40,475 nt of DNA from an uncultured Armatimonadota bacterium (GTDB lineage: Bacteria; Armatimonadota; Fimbriimonadia; Fimbriimonadales; Fimbriimonadaceae): the NCBI GenBank assembly GCA_903904815.1, contig CAIVDU010000077.1:1-40475 (forward strand), written 5' to 3'. Each line of letters opens with the position of its first letter. Positions within the stretch are counted from its first letter, which is position 1. Under the pieces are notes generated by a model. The model was not told the DNA's origin. It searched no databases and was given only the letters and a program-made list of their open reading frames with translations. Shown piece by piece: positions 15,081 to 23,547 of the stretch. The translations under genes and the position numbers were made by a program.

Positions 15081-15833
15081 CTACTCTTGAGTTAGGATCT
15101 CAGGTCCGTCCTTGGTGACCGCGATCGTGTGCTCGAAGTGGGCGGACAGCTTATTGTCGCCCGTCTTCAGAGTCCACTTATCGGGCAGTGTGACGACCTT
15201 GTACGTGCCCTGGTTGATCATCGGCTCTATGCAGATCGTCAGTCCCTCTCGAATCACCTCCCCGCGACCGGCTTTGCCGTAATTGGGAACGCTGTGAGGC
15301 TCCTCGTGGAGGTTTCGTCCGATTCCATGTCCTACCAAGTCACGAACCACGCCGTACCCGTGCTGTTCGCAGTAACGCTGTACCGTGCTGGAGATGTCAC
15401 CGATGCGTGCGCCGACGCGCGCCTTGGCGATTCCTTGATAAAGCGATTCTTTGGTGACGTTGAGGAGTTTTTGGGCTTCTTTGCTGATCGTGCCAACCGG
15501 GTAAGTCCATGCGCCGTCGGCGTGCCACCCGTCGAGGATTACTCCCATGTCAAGACTGACAATATCGCCTTCCTCGAGGGGAACCGTGGTCGGAATGCCG
15601 TGCACGACCGTGTCGTTTACGGAGATGCAAGCGTTGGCAGGAAATCCTCGATAGTTAAGGAAGCTCGGCACTCCGCCCGCCTCAGCGACGATTCTTGCCG
15701 CGATCGTGTCGAGGTCGGCCGGTGAAGTTTTGCCCGGTACGATAGCCTCCGACATGATCCTCAGCGAACGAGCCACTACGCGGCCGGCTTCTCGCATCTT
15801 GGCGATTTCTGATTTGGATTTGTAGTAGATCAC
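15081..15833 (-). CDS. map: Methionine aminopeptidase, type I
   Basis: A 250-residue enzyme that removes the initiator Met from nascent proteins. The five metal ligands are visible: Asp95 (VSLDMGV), Asp106 (HADGAWT), His in GHGIGRNLHEEP, Glu in CIEPM and Glu in HFEHTIAV; His78 (VVHGIP) is the substrate-binding His. The frame is open to 16028, but that part is an out-of-frame overlap with adk. The real start is GTG at 15833 (MIYYKSKSEIAKM), which shares a 4-base GTGA overlap with the adk stop. This is tight translational coupling in the classical secY-adk-map order. Confidence 0.97.
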   Translation of the reverse strand: MIYYKSKSEIAKMREAGRVVARSLRIMSEAIVPGKTSPADLDTIAARIVAEAGGVPSFLNYRGFPANACISVNDTVVHGIPTTVPLEEGDIVSLDMGVILDGWHADGAWTYPVGTISKEAQKLLNVTKESLYQGIAKARVGARIGDISSTVQRYCEQHGYGVVRDLVGHGIGRNLHEEPHSVPNYGKAGRGEVIREGLTICIEPMINQGTYKVVTLPDKWTLKTGDNKLSAHFEHTIAVTKDGPEILTQE

Positions 15834-16477
15834 TTCGCGTAGGTTCCACAAATCTGGGCGTAAGTCTCTTCTGGACCTTCCGAAGCGTCGACTCGCTGGA
15901 GCGACCCGGTTCTTGCGTAATACTCGATGACCGGAGCCGTCTTTTCGTGGAAGACGCGCAGACGCTCGCGGATCGTTTCCGGTTGGTCGTCGGATCGCAC
16001 GAAAAGCGGGCTGTCGCATTTGTCGCACAGTCCTTCCCGATGAGGCGGCTTATCCTTGCTGTGATAGATTTCCCCACATCGTGTGCATCCCATGCGACGG
16101 GTCAAGCGTTCGAGGACGATATCCTCCGCGACCTCTAAGGACACCACCTTGTCCAGCTGAATCCCCATCTCGAACATGATCTCATCGAGCGCTTCGGCCT
16201 GTTTCACGGTGCGAGGGAAGCCATCAAGCACGAATCCATGTTTTTGGACGTCGTCCGCTCGCAGTTGCTTGGCCATCATTTCGATGGTGACCCCGTTAGG
16301 CACGAGCTCGCCGTGGTCGATGTATCGCTTGGCCATCCTGCCGAGGTCTGTCCCCAATTCAATCTCCTTTCGGAAGATTTCTCCCGAGGAGAGTTGAATC
16401 ACGCCAAGGCGTGCCGTCAGCAGAGCACTTTGCGTGCCTTTGCCGACACCGGGAGGACCAATCAGAATGAGGCGCAT
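15830..16477 (-). CDS. adk: Adenylate kinase, zinc-binding LID type
   Basis: A 215-residue enzyme catalysing AMP + ATP = 2 ADP. The P-loop GPPGVGKGTQ is at residues 7-16, and the LVPNGVT and DGFPRT motifs at about 58-64 and 85-90. The long LID carries four cysteines, Cys131, Cys134, Cys151 and Cys154 (CTRC...CDKC), which bind structural zinc as in Gram-positive-type enzymes. A TATAAA hexamer 5 nt upstream of the ATG suggests its own, nearly leaderless promoter. It overlaps map by 4 bases, and a hairpin separates it from secY. Confidence 0.98.
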   Translation of the reverse strand: MRLILIGPPGVGKGTQSALLTARLGVIQLSSGEIFRKEIELGTDLGRMAKRYIDHGELVPNGVTIEMMAKQLRADDVQKHGFVLDGFPRTVKQAEALDEIMFEMGIQLDKVVSLEVAEDIVLERLTRRMGCTRCGEIYHSKDKPPHREGLCDKCDSPLFVRSDDQPETIRERLRVFHEKTAPVIEYYARTGSLQRVDASEGPEETYAQICGTYAK

Positions 16478-16573
16478 TATCGTTTATAGGGGTAGTGGGT
16501 GGGACGGGAAGTTGGGAGTGTTTACTCCTGCTTTGCCGTCCAGATGACGTAGACCAAAGGGTCAAAAATAGAA

Positions 16574-16642
16574 AAGCGGGCAATGCAAGATTCGAGAGAG
16601 GAAGCACGAAGCCCCTCATTCAGATCCTGCGGTTGCCCGCTT
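16574..16642 (-). terminator. Long-loop hairpin after secY
   Basis: Perfect 10-bp arms AAGCGGGCAA and TTGCCCGCTT (16574-16583 and 16633-16642), 49 nt apart. On the minus strand the distal arm is followed by TTTTCTATTTTT. It starts 8 bp after the secY stop. It could end or attenuate transcription before adk; the long loop makes it atypical. Confidence 0.45.
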
Positions 16643-16649
16643 CGATCGG

Positions 16650-18035
16650 CTATTGGCCGTACTGCTTCATAAGCAGATTGGCTTCTACCTGTCGCATCGT
16701 CTCAAGGGCAACACTGACCATGATCAGAAGGGACGTACCACCGATGACGCTTATGTACTGCCCCTGCGGGAGCATCGCGATCTGCGGCGAGATGAACTGC
16801 ATGAGAGCGATGATTGCAATGAATCCCGCGCCCACGACGGTGATCCTTGAGATCACTCCGTCAAGGAAGTCCTTCGTCTGCTTTCCGGGGCGAACTCCGG
16901 GAATAAACGAACCGCCTCGCTTGAGGTTGTTGCTGATGTCTTCCACGTTGTACTGGATTGCGGTCCAGAAGTAGGTGAAGAAGAAGATGAGCGCCGTGTA
17001 GATGATCGAACCGACGAGACCTTTCGGCATCTTCGCTCCGGGGCTCAGCCACTCGGCAATCGTCAACAGAATGTGTCCGACCGTAGTCTTCTCACCACCC
17101 GCCATCGTTCCAAACTGATACGGCATGCCGATCAGCGAAACCGCGAAAATGATCGGCAGTACGCCGGCCATGTTCACCGACAGGGGGAGATAGCTCGTCT
17201 GGCCACCCATAACCTTCGTTCCCACGGTGCGCTTCATGTGCTGGATCGGAATCCGGCGCTGAGCGGTCGTGAAATAGACGATCAGCCAGGTAGCGCCCAA
17301 GAACAGCGCGATGATGATCACCGGGCTGTACCAGTGGACGATGCCCTGCTGCATCCCTTCCCACAGACGCTGGCTTTGACCAGGAAGTGAGAGGATAATG
17401 CCCGCGAAGATCATCAGCGAAACGCCGTTTCCGATGCCTCGCTCCGAGATCTGCTCTCCGAGCCAAAGCTGGAACATCGCGCCCGCCGTCCAGAAGACGA
17501 CCACTGCGGATCGAATGAACGGTGTCATGCCCATGGGCAGAGCGCCGCTTAACATTGTGAGAAGGCCAAAGCCTTGAATCACGCAAAGCGCGAGTGCAAG
17601 GAACCGAGTCCTCTGGTTGTTCTTTTTGCGGGCATACTCGCCTCCTTCTTGCATCTCTTTCTTCAGGTTCGGAAGAGCCGTCTGAAGGATCTGCATGATG
17701 ATCGACGCCGTGATGTACGGGGTCAAACCAAGCGCGAAGATGGAGAGCCGGCGCAGAGCGCCACCCGCGAACACGTCCAGGTACTGGAACTGAGGCATGT
17801 TCTTCAGCTTATCCATGACCGCTTCCGAGGAGATTCCCGGAATCGGAACCGGCACGTGAACGCCAAGGGCGAACACACCGAACATGAACAGGACGAAGAT
17901 GATACGCTGGCGCAGGTCGGGATCGGCCCACGCCAAGCGGATCGTTTCGGTAAGGGGAAGGGCTAAGCCCTTATCCCCTTTCCGGCCCGACCCCGCGTAG
18001 CCACTGCCACCGCCGAGGCCGATAGGGAGGCTCAC
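16650..18035 (-). CDS. secY: Protein translocase subunit SecY
   Basis: A 461-residue channel subunit of the SecYEG translocon with ten predicted membrane helices. Recognisable parts are the plug/TM2 region [20 protein letters not shown], the cytosolic loop [18 protein letters not shown], the C4-C5 loop [16 protein letters not shown] and the [20 protein letters not shown] segment near the end. The N-terminus ([20 protein letters not shown]) is Gly-rich and longer than usual. Its ATG overlaps the rplO stop by 4 bases, showing translational coupling. Confidence 0.99.
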   Translation of the reverse strand: MSLPIGLGGGSGYAGSGRKGDKGLALPLTETIRLAWADPDLRQRIIFVLFMFGVFALGVHVPVPIPGISSEAVMDKLKNMPQFQYLDVFAGGALRRLSIFALGLTPYITASIIMQILQTALPNLKKEMQEGGEYARKKNNQRTRFLALALCVIQGFGLLTMLSGALPMGMTPFIRSAVVVFWTAGAMFQLWLGEQISERGIGNGVSLMIFAGIILSLPGQSQRLWEGMQQGIVHWYSPVIIIALFLGATWLIVYFTTAQRRIPIQHMKRTVGTKVMGGQTSYLPLSVNMAGVLPIIFAVSLIGMPYQFGTMAGGEKTTVGHILLTIAEWLSPGAKMPKGLVGSIIYTALIFFFTYFWTAIQYNVEDISNNLKRGGSFIPGVRPGKQTKDFLDGVISRITVVGAGFIAIIALMQFISPQIAMLPQGQYISVIGGTSLLIMVSVALETMRQVEANLLMKQYGQ

Positions 18036-18472
18036 AGCGTAACGGCCTCTCCGCCTTTCGCCGTGATCGCTTCGGCTGCTGCCTTGCTGAACTTATGGGC
18101 TTTCACCGTCAGTTTCTTGGTCAGCGTTCCGAAGGCGAGAATCTTGACGCCGTCGCGCAGCTTGGAGATGATTCCAGTTGCGAGCAGCAAGTCCGGAGTG
18201 ACCTCGGTTCCTGCTTCGAACAGTGTCTCAAGATCGTCCAGGTTCACCACCACGAACTCTTTGTGGTTCGGATTGGTAAAGCCCTTCTTGACTGGGAGTC
18301 GTCGCTGAATAGGCGTCTGACCGCCTTCAAAGTTCGGGTGGATCTGTCGTCGAGCCTTCTGGCCCTTCGTACCGCGAGTTGCGGTCTTACCCATACCCGA
18401 GCCGATACCGCGAGCTACGCGGCGCTTCTTAAACGTGGCGCCCTTTGGGGGCTGGAAATTATTTAGGCTCAC
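18032..18472 (-). CDS. rplO: 50S ribosomal protein L15
   Basis: A 146-residue L15. The N-terminal Gly/Arg-rich RNA-binding tail ([25 protein letters not shown]) and [16 protein letters not shown] are diagnostic, and the C-terminal globular domain is normal. The start overlaps the rpmD stop by 4 bases and the stop overlaps secY, so three genes are coupled. Confidence 0.98.
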   Translation of the reverse strand: MSLNNFQPPKGATFKKRRVARGIGSGMGKTATRGTKGQKARRQIHPNFEGGQTPIQRRLPVKKGFTNPNHKEFVVVNLDDLETLFEAGTEVTPDLLLATGIISKLRDGVKILAFGTLTKKLTVKAHKFSKAAAEAITAKGGEAVTL

Positions 18473-18798
18473 TTAGTTTCCTCGCTCGTTTCCTCAGTCG
18501 CCTTTTTCGCTCGCTTCGCCTTAGGCTTTGCTTCGGCTTCCACAGGAGCGGTCGCTGCTTCCACAGCAGGCTTGCTCTTGGTTGCCTTGGCAGCCTTGGG
18601 GGCTGACTCGACGACAGGCGCATCCGGAACTACTTCCACGCTGATCATGGGGTGGACATGTCGAATCATCCCACGAATCGTGGGTGTATCGTCATGCTCA
18701 ACCACCTGATTAGGTCTTTTAAGTCCTAGTGCGTGAATGGTCGCTCGGTTGCGCGGATTGTGGCCAATAGTGCTTTTGACTAGCTTAATACGCAGCAT
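18469..18798 (-). CDS. rpmD: 50S ribosomal protein L30 with long Ala/Lys/Glu tail
   Basis: A 109-residue protein. The first 60 or so residues are a normal bacterial L30 ([47 protein letters not shown]). The remaining 45-50 residues are an extra low-complexity extension rich in Ala, Lys, Glu and Pro ([20 protein letters not shown] and [17 protein letters not shown]). Most L30 proteins stop at about 60 residues. The start is MLRIK at 18798, overlapping the rpsE end by 14 bp. The frame is open to 18855, but the upstream residues are rpsE shadow. Confidence 0.95.
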   Translation of the reverse strand: MLRIKLVKSTIGHNPRNRATIHALGLKRPNQVVEHDDTPTIRGMIRHVHPMISVEVVPDAPVVESAPKAAKATKSKPAVEAATAPVEAEAKPKAKRAKKATEETSEETK

Positions 18799-19357
18799 CG
18801 GCTTCCTCCTTACGCGCTTTCTCCAGCCACGGGGTGATGCTCTTGACATCAACACCGCGGGCGGTAGCGACCTGCTCAGGCGAACTCAACGACTTGAACG
18901 CTTCGATTGTCGCGTAGGCCATGTTGATGGCGTTGCGGCTACCGAGCGACTTGGCGATGACGTTGTGGATACCAGCGGCTTCCAGGCAAGCTCGGACGGC
19001 TCCACCGGCTTTGACGCCAGTTCCAGGAGCGGCCGGGCGAAGGATAACCTGCGCCGTGCCCGATCGAGCAACGATGGCGTGGGGGATGGTGGCGCCGATC
19101 ATCGGGACCGGGAACATGCTCTTTCGAGCCGCTTCCTCAGCCTTTCGGATCGCGTCCGGAATTCCTCGGGCTTTGCCGAGTCCAACTCCGACGGAACCCT
19201 TGTTGTCTCCGACGACCACGAGGATAGACCAGCTAGCTGTCTTACCACCCTTGTGGGTCTTAAACACCTTGTTTGTGCGCACGACGCGGACGTCGAGCTG
19301 CGGGCCCTCGGTGTTGCGGCTCTCACGCTTGCCGCTAAGGCGGTTCATCATTCGCAT
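18785..19357 (-). CDS. rpsE: 30S ribosomal protein S5
   Basis: A 190-residue S5, part of the mRNA entry helicase and accuracy centre. The dsRBD-like domain (VRTNKVFKTHKGGKTASWSI, VGDNKGSVGVGLGKA) and the C-terminal domain (GTGVKAGGAVRACLEAAGIH, SLGSRNAINMAYAT) are complete. Start ATG at 19357; a second Met at 19351 is possible. It follows rplR with a 3-bp gap and overlaps rpmD. Confidence 0.99.
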   Translation of the reverse strand: MRMMNRLSGKRESRNTEGPQLDVRVVRTNKVFKTHKGGKTASWSILVVVGDNKGSVGVGLGKARGIPDAIRKAEEAARKSMFPVPMIGATIPHAIVARSGTAQVILRPAAPGTGVKAGGAVRACLEAAGIHNVIAKSLGSRNAINMAYATIEAFKSLSSPEQVATARGVDVKSITPWLEKARKEEADAAY

Positions 19358-19360
19358 GGT

Positions 19361-19711
19361 TTAGAACTCCAACCCAGCTTCTCGTGCACTGTCCGCAAGG
19401 GCAGCGACACGGCCGTGGTACTTGAAGCCTCCACGATCGAATACGACACTGGTGATGCCTTGAGCCTTGGCGCGCTCGGCAATCGTGGCGCCAACTTTCT
19501 TGGCCCCTTCGACGTTACCGGTCGCTCCAAAGTCCTTCTCTTCCGAGCTGGCAGCAGCAAGCGTTCGGCTTGCCGTGTCGTCGATGAGTTGGACGTAAAT
19601 GTGTTTGAGGCTGCGATAAACCGCAAGCCTTGGGCGCTGAGCCGTTCCCACGACCTTGCTGCGAAGGCGAGCATGGCGAGCGGTGCGCAATTCTGTTCGA
19701 GTCTTAGGCAC
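19361..19711 (-). CDS. rplR: 50S ribosomal protein L18
   Basis: A 116-residue L18, which binds 5S rRNA with L5. [36 protein letters not shown] and the end [20 protein letters not shown] are typical. It sits 13 bp after rplF and 3 bp before rpsE. Confidence 0.99.
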   Translation of the reverse strand: MPKTRTELRTARHARLRSKVVGTAQRPRLAVYRSLKHIYVQLIDDTASRTLAAASSEEKDFGATGNVEGAKKVGATIAERAKAQGITSVVFDRGGFKYHGRVAALADSAREAGLEF

Positions 19712-19724
19712 TTCTTATATCTCC

Positions 19725-20291
19725 TTACTTCTTCGCCGCGGCGCGCTTACCGGCCTTCAGTCGAATGATTTCGCCGTGGTATCGAATTCCCTTGCCCTTA
19801 TAAGGCTCAGGCTTTCGGACCTTGCGAACGTCGGCTGCGATTTGACCTACGAGCGCCTTGTCGATGCCGCTAACCGTGATCGACTGCTGTCGAGTTCGCT
19901 CATCGGCCTTCACTTCGAAAGTGATGCCGGGAACGGCTTCGATGCGAACTGGGTGCGAATAGCCCATGTTCAGCAGAAGATTCTTGCCCTCGAGGGTGGC
20001 GCGGTAACCGACGCCGACGACTTCGAGAACCTTGGTGTGACCCTTGGTCACGCCGTCAACCATGTTGCTGACCAGCGTGCGGGCAAGACCATGTTGGCTG
20101 CGTGCCTCGCGCAGGTTGTTCGGACGCTCCAGTTGAAGCGTGCCATCTTCCTGCTTGAGAGTGAGGAGTCGGGAGATGGGCTGCGTAAGTTCGCCCTTAG
20201 GTCCCTTGACGGAAACAACGTTCGTGGCTTCGTCAACCGAGACGGTGACGCCGGCAGGAACGGGGATCGGAGCTCTTCCAATTCGCGACAT
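19725..20291 (-). CDS. rplF: 50S ribosomal protein L6
   Basis: A 188-residue L6 with two tandem L6 domains. The N-terminus [17 protein letters not shown], the central [20 protein letters not shown], and the C-terminal signature [20 protein letters not shown] are diagnostic. The tail KRAAAKK is basic. The ATG overlaps nothing and abuts the rpsH stop (20292). Confidence 0.99.
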   Translation of the reverse strand: MSRIGRAPIPVPAGVTVSVDEATNVVSVKGPKGELTQPISRLLTLKQEDGTLQLERPNNLREARSQHGLARTLVSNMVDGVTKGHTKVLEVVGVGYRATLEGKNLLLNMGYSHPVRIEAVPGITFEVKADERTRQQSITVSGIDKALVGQIAADVRKVRKPEPYKGKGIRYHGEIIRLKAGKRAAAKK

Positions 20292-20687
20292 TTAATAGAC
20301 CTCGCAGATGACCTCGCCGCCGATGTTACGCTTGCGCGCCTCGCGGTCGGTCATGAGTCCGGCACTCGTACTGACGATCCGGGTGGAAAGACCACTTCGG
20401 ATTGGCTTCAGATCGCTCACCGGCTTGTAGACACGAAGTCCGGGTTTGCTAACGCGTGCGATGTGGTTGATGAGTGACTTGCGCTTGTTGTCATAGCGAA
20501 GTGTCACTCGAATAGTGGGGAATTTCGTCTCAGTAGAGATCTCGTGACCGGTGATGTAACCCTCGGCCTCAAGAATCTTTACGATTTCAACTTTGATTTT
20601 GCTGTGCGGAATGTCGACGGTAACGAGATGCGCCTGTGCGCCGTTTCGAATACGCGTCAGAAGGTCCGCGATAGGATCGCTGTGCAT
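20292..20687 (-). CDS. rpsH: 30S ribosomal protein S8
   Basis: A 131-residue S8, a primary 16S rRNA binder and, in E. coli, the regulator of the spc operon. MHSDPIADLLTRIRNGAQA, GYITGHEI and the C-terminal STSAGLMTDREARKRNIGGE are diagnostic. It lies 21 bp downstream of rpsN and immediately upstream of rplF. Confidence 0.99.
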   Translation of the reverse strand: MHSDPIADLLTRIRNGAQAHLVTVDIPHSKIKVEIVKILEAEGYITGHEISTETKFPTIRVTLRYDNKRKSLINHIARVSKPGLRVYKPVSDLKPIRSGLSTRIVSTSAGLMTDREARKRNIGGEVICEVY

Positions 20688-20708
20688 AGTTTCATGACCT
20701 CCTGAGCT

Positions 20709-20894
20709 TTACCAGCTCGACTTCTTCACGCCCGGCAATTCGCCCTTATGTGCCTTCTCTCGAAGACAGATTCGGCAGAGTTGGAAGAAACGGAAATATC
20801 CGTGTCGCCGACCGCAAAGCTGGCACCTGTTGTAGGCGCGCGAGCTGAACTTCGGCTTTAGCTTCTGTTTTTCAATCAGTGATTGTTTCGCCAT
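20709..20894 (-). CDS. rpsN: 30S ribosomal protein S14, short zinc-binding type
   Basis: A 61-residue S14 of the type Z form. Zinc ligands Cys24, Cys27, Cys40 and Cys43 (CQLC...CRIC), and the C-terminal [12 protein letters not shown] is canonical. This is the first ribosomal gene of the block: rplE, rplX and rplN, which normally precede it, are not here, and a lipoprotein gene lies upstream instead. No clear Shine-Dalgarno is seen. Confidence 0.98.
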   Translation of the reverse strand: MAKQSLIEKQKLKPKFSSRAYNRCQLCGRRHGYFRFFQLCRICLREKAHKGELPGVKKSSW

Positions 20895-20988
20895 AGATTT
20901 CCCGCCGTTATCAAGTCGGTTCGCGAAGCCCCGGCGAGGGGCAGCGTGCCTGGCTTGTGGCTAAGTTTTCTTTTTCTCGGACGCAAGA

Positions 20989-21035
20989 ACGCCCGAATCG
21001 CAAATGATACCTTATCGGCGCATCGATTCGGGCGT
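20989..21035. terminator. Inverted repeat between the lipoprotein gene and rpsN
   Basis: Perfect 12-bp arms ACGCCCGAATCG and CGATTCGGGCGT (20989-21000 and 21024-21035) with a 23-nt loop, 20 bp after the stop of the first lipoprotein gene. There is no T-run, so it may be a weak terminator or a processing hairpin. The loop contains TATCAT on the minus strand, a possible -10 for rpsN. Confidence 0.45.
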
Positions 21036-21054
21036 GTCTCGATCCCCCCGGGGT

Positions 21055-23442
21055 TTAACCTCCTGGCGTAGGAGGTACGTTGGGTGATCCGGGAGCGGCA
21101 AAGCCCTCACCAGGAGTCCTGCTGGGAACGGGTTCAACCCACCCCATGGTATTCGTGATCAGAGCAATCTCATTGGTTCGATGAAGCTGGATGAGGCCAA
21201 TCATTTTCTTGATCGCCGCATCTTTCATATCGGTGGGCCAATAGCCCTGAAAGCCAGGTCGTCCGACCAACGGCATCAGGTTTTCCATCGCCTCGTCGCA
21301 TTTCCGGTAATCCCAAGATTTTCCGGGCGCGGGAGCAAGCCCATCCTCCGTCTTCCCGTAGGCCCGATTGGGACCATTAGTGGTGCTGGTCACCATAACG
21401 TTACGTCCATCGTTCGTCACCTTGCCGATGGTGCTCTTGTCTTTCAACAGGTGGATGAGCGCCTGTTGTTCCTCCGGCAACGTGAGAAAAGGGGAGTTCG
21501 CAAGACTGAGAGCCGGTGGGGTTTGGTTCGAGTTCCCTAAGCGAGGATCCCGGTTAATGGCACTCGGATGCAGCACCGGATCCAGCAAAAGCTTCCGAGC
21601 AAACTCCTTGAATTTGGGCTCGGCTCGATGTACGTAAAAGAAGTGGAGTTGCTGGGGAGCGATGAAGAACCCAGGTTGGTCGGAGTGCAAGAACAGATCG
21701 CAATAGGCGTTCATCGCCGATTGGTCTCCCGCTTCCAAGAGGTGCTCATACAGGGAAGTCAATTGAAACCCGTACGGCGACGGCCCAGCAAATCGAGACG
21801 GATTTTTAGATGCCTCGATGAAGTGGTCGGTAGTGAGCTTAATTGAGGCTCTGGCGGCTGATCGATCCCACGTCCAAAAAGATTCGCAGAGTCCGATAGC
21901 CGAGCTGTCGAATTCCGCCCCTCGGCTCGGTTCAGCTTTCGACATCGCCACGAGTTGACGAATTCGCTTGGCCAACAGCGCGCTTACGCTCGGTTCCGGG
22001 TGAGATCTGAGTGCCTCATAGGGCGAAACGCGGGTACTCGGCGTCACTGGGAAAGAGCCGAAGTTGGGAGTGGCGATGGCGTTGGCAGCTTGTTGCCAAT
22101 CCATCGGCGTGCCGCTGTCGTTCGCCAACGTCCGATAGGTCCGTTCGGCGATGCTCACACCTTTATTGTCTTTCCACCATGCCCGAAGCTTCTCGATCGG
22201 CGGAACGGTTTCTTCGCCCGAAGGCGGAAACTGAGCATGCGTGATCATGCAGAAAATCTGAAAAGCGATCTCCTTCACTGAGACGATACGGAGTCCGTCC
22301 GGACCTTGAGCTATCTGACGACTCAGCCGCTGGTCGTTGGCGATGCAATCCAGGAGACTATCGCACGCTGCCTCACCCACCTGAGCGAACTCACCGGCGA
22401 CGTTTGACGATTGTTGGACCCGTACCGAGGCACGGGGTGCGTAGCTGCCATTGGGACCTGAGGCGTCCTCGAGCTTTTGGATGAGCTTCGCGGTCATCTT
22501 GACGGACGTATCGTTCCGAGCCAGTTGGACCCCGGCCGCCGGCTCCGCGAGTCTTCGCTTGGCGTCGTCGATCAAGATCGATGCCTGATCCAGTTCGGGA
22601 AAAACTTCTGCCTTGCGGTTCTTCGGGGGCGAGGGAGGCTGCCCGAACGGGTTCATCGTCCCGTTGGGGAAGCGTGGGGAGATCCCGGCGTACTCTTTGA
22701 CCCCCCGTGAACCCATGATGGCAAGTGCCTCCTCTTCATAGGGCTTCTTTAAGTCCGCGAGTTCGGTTGCCAGATTCGTAACCCCCGTGTCGTCGCCCCG
22801 GGCATGCGCCGCCAAGGCTCGCATCCACTTCGCATTCAATAGGCCACTCGCCATGTCGACAAAGACTGGACGCTGGCTTGGGTAGTACGGGAGAAGTGCC
22901 TCCGCAATATCCGGTCGGCCAAAAACCAGGAAGAGTGCGGCCGCGGTGGCATGGGTGTCAGTCGCGTAACGCATCCCCATGTTCGAGTACTGAACGTTGG
23001 GTGCGAACTTTGCCGTGGGATCCTTTGCGAAATCTTTGATATCGGCTGGCTTGTTTCCGAAGAAATCGTAGTAGGTAAGTCCGTCGAGATTGATGAAGCC
23101 TTCTCGCCCGTCCGGTTCCTTCACCACCCATCCATAGCAGTCCGTCGGCTGGGCCATCACGCCTTGGATCAGCATCGGCGACGGAACCTTAGCCTTCGAG
23201 AAGACGCCTCCCCGAGGGTCCGCCAGGCCATGGGCGTGGAGGAATGCGGTGGCCGTAACGAAATCGCGAGGAAGTTGGTTGTCCTTCGGAGTCCATTCGC
23301 CTCCCACGGCCTCGGCCTGCTCGGGAAGAAGCACTTTCTTAGGGTGGTGCTTCAGCGCCAACGCAGGCGTCGACGTCCCATCCCCGCACCCGCAAATTAA
23401 GGCCACACACATCAAGGCCAACCCGTTCGCAACCTGCTTCAT
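21055..23442 (-). CDS. Large lipoprotein, paralog A of a tandem family, function unknown
   Basis: A 795-residue predicted lipoprotein. The signal peptide MKQVANGLALMCVALICGC ends in a lipobox with the lipidated Cys19. No catalytic family is recognised. It shares many blocks with the two genes upstream: LPRDFVTATAFLHAHGLADPR (about residue 60), GWVVKEPDG...INLDGLT, ALFLVFGRPDIAE, a helical KWMRALAAHARGDD, AKRRLAE, SLLDCIANDQRLSR, a Trp-rich LRAWWKDNKG...AERTYRTLAND, FWTWDRSAARASI, and a C-terminal LPEEQQALIHLLKDKSTIG plus WDYRKCDEAME with GYWP. The body looks largely helical, perhaps repeat-like. An ATG at 23493 is possible, but the signal peptide and GGAG 8 nt upstream favour 23442. It is last in the three-gene unit, 105 bp after paralog B. 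Confidence 0.85.
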   Translation of the reverse strand: MKQVANGLALMCVALICGCGDGTSTPALALKHHPKKVLLPEQAEAVGGEWTPKDNQLPRDFVTATAFLHAHGLADPRGGVFSKAKVPSPMLIQGVMAQPTDCYGWVVKEPDGREGFINLDGLTYYDFFGNKPADIKDFAKDPTAKFAPNVQYSNMGMRYATDTHATAAALFLVFGRPDIAEALLPYYPSQRPVFVDMASGLLNAKWMRALAAHARGDDTGVTNLATELADLKKPYEEEALAIMGSRGVKEYAGISPRFPNGTMNPFGQPPSPPKNRKAEVFPELDQASILIDDAKRRLAEPAAGVQLARNDTSVKMTAKLIQKLEDASGPNGSYAPRASVRVQQSSNVAGEFAQVGEAACDSLLDCIANDQRLSRQIAQGPDGLRIVSVKEIAFQIFCMITHAQFPPSGEETVPPIEKLRAWWKDNKGVSIAERTYRTLANDSGTPMDWQQAANAIATPNFGSFPVTPSTRVSPYEALRSHPEPSVSALLAKRIRQLVAMSKAEPSRGAEFDSSAIGLCESFWTWDRSAARASIKLTTDHFIEASKNPSRFAGPSPYGFQLTSLYEHLLEAGDQSAMNAYCDLFLHSDQPGFFIAPQQLHFFYVHRAEPKFKEFARKLLLDPVLHPSAINRDPRLGNSNQTPPALSLANSPFLTLPEEQQALIHLLKDKSTIGKVTNDGRNVMVTSTTNGPNRAYGKTEDGLAPAPGKSWDYRKCDEAMENLMPLVGRPGFQGYWPTDMKDAAIKKMIGLIQLHRTNEIALITNTMGWVEPVPSRTPGEGFAAPGSPNVPPTPGG

Positions 23443-23547
23443 TTTTGAACTCCAATGCCGGCAAAATGACCGCCCTAGTTTGAGGGGATTCATGTTTAGG
23501 TTCGTTTATGAAGAATCTGTGCGTGGGTCTTCTGGCCTACTGCTTTC

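Noticed and set aside
15834-16028. N-terminal extension of map
   Set aside because: The extra 65 residues come from the wrong frame of adk. The GTG at 15833 overlapping the adk stop is the coupled start.
18737-19768. 343-codon open frame on the plus strand over rpsE and rplR
   Set aside because: It is antisense to two certain ribosomal protein genes and has no recognisable protein features.
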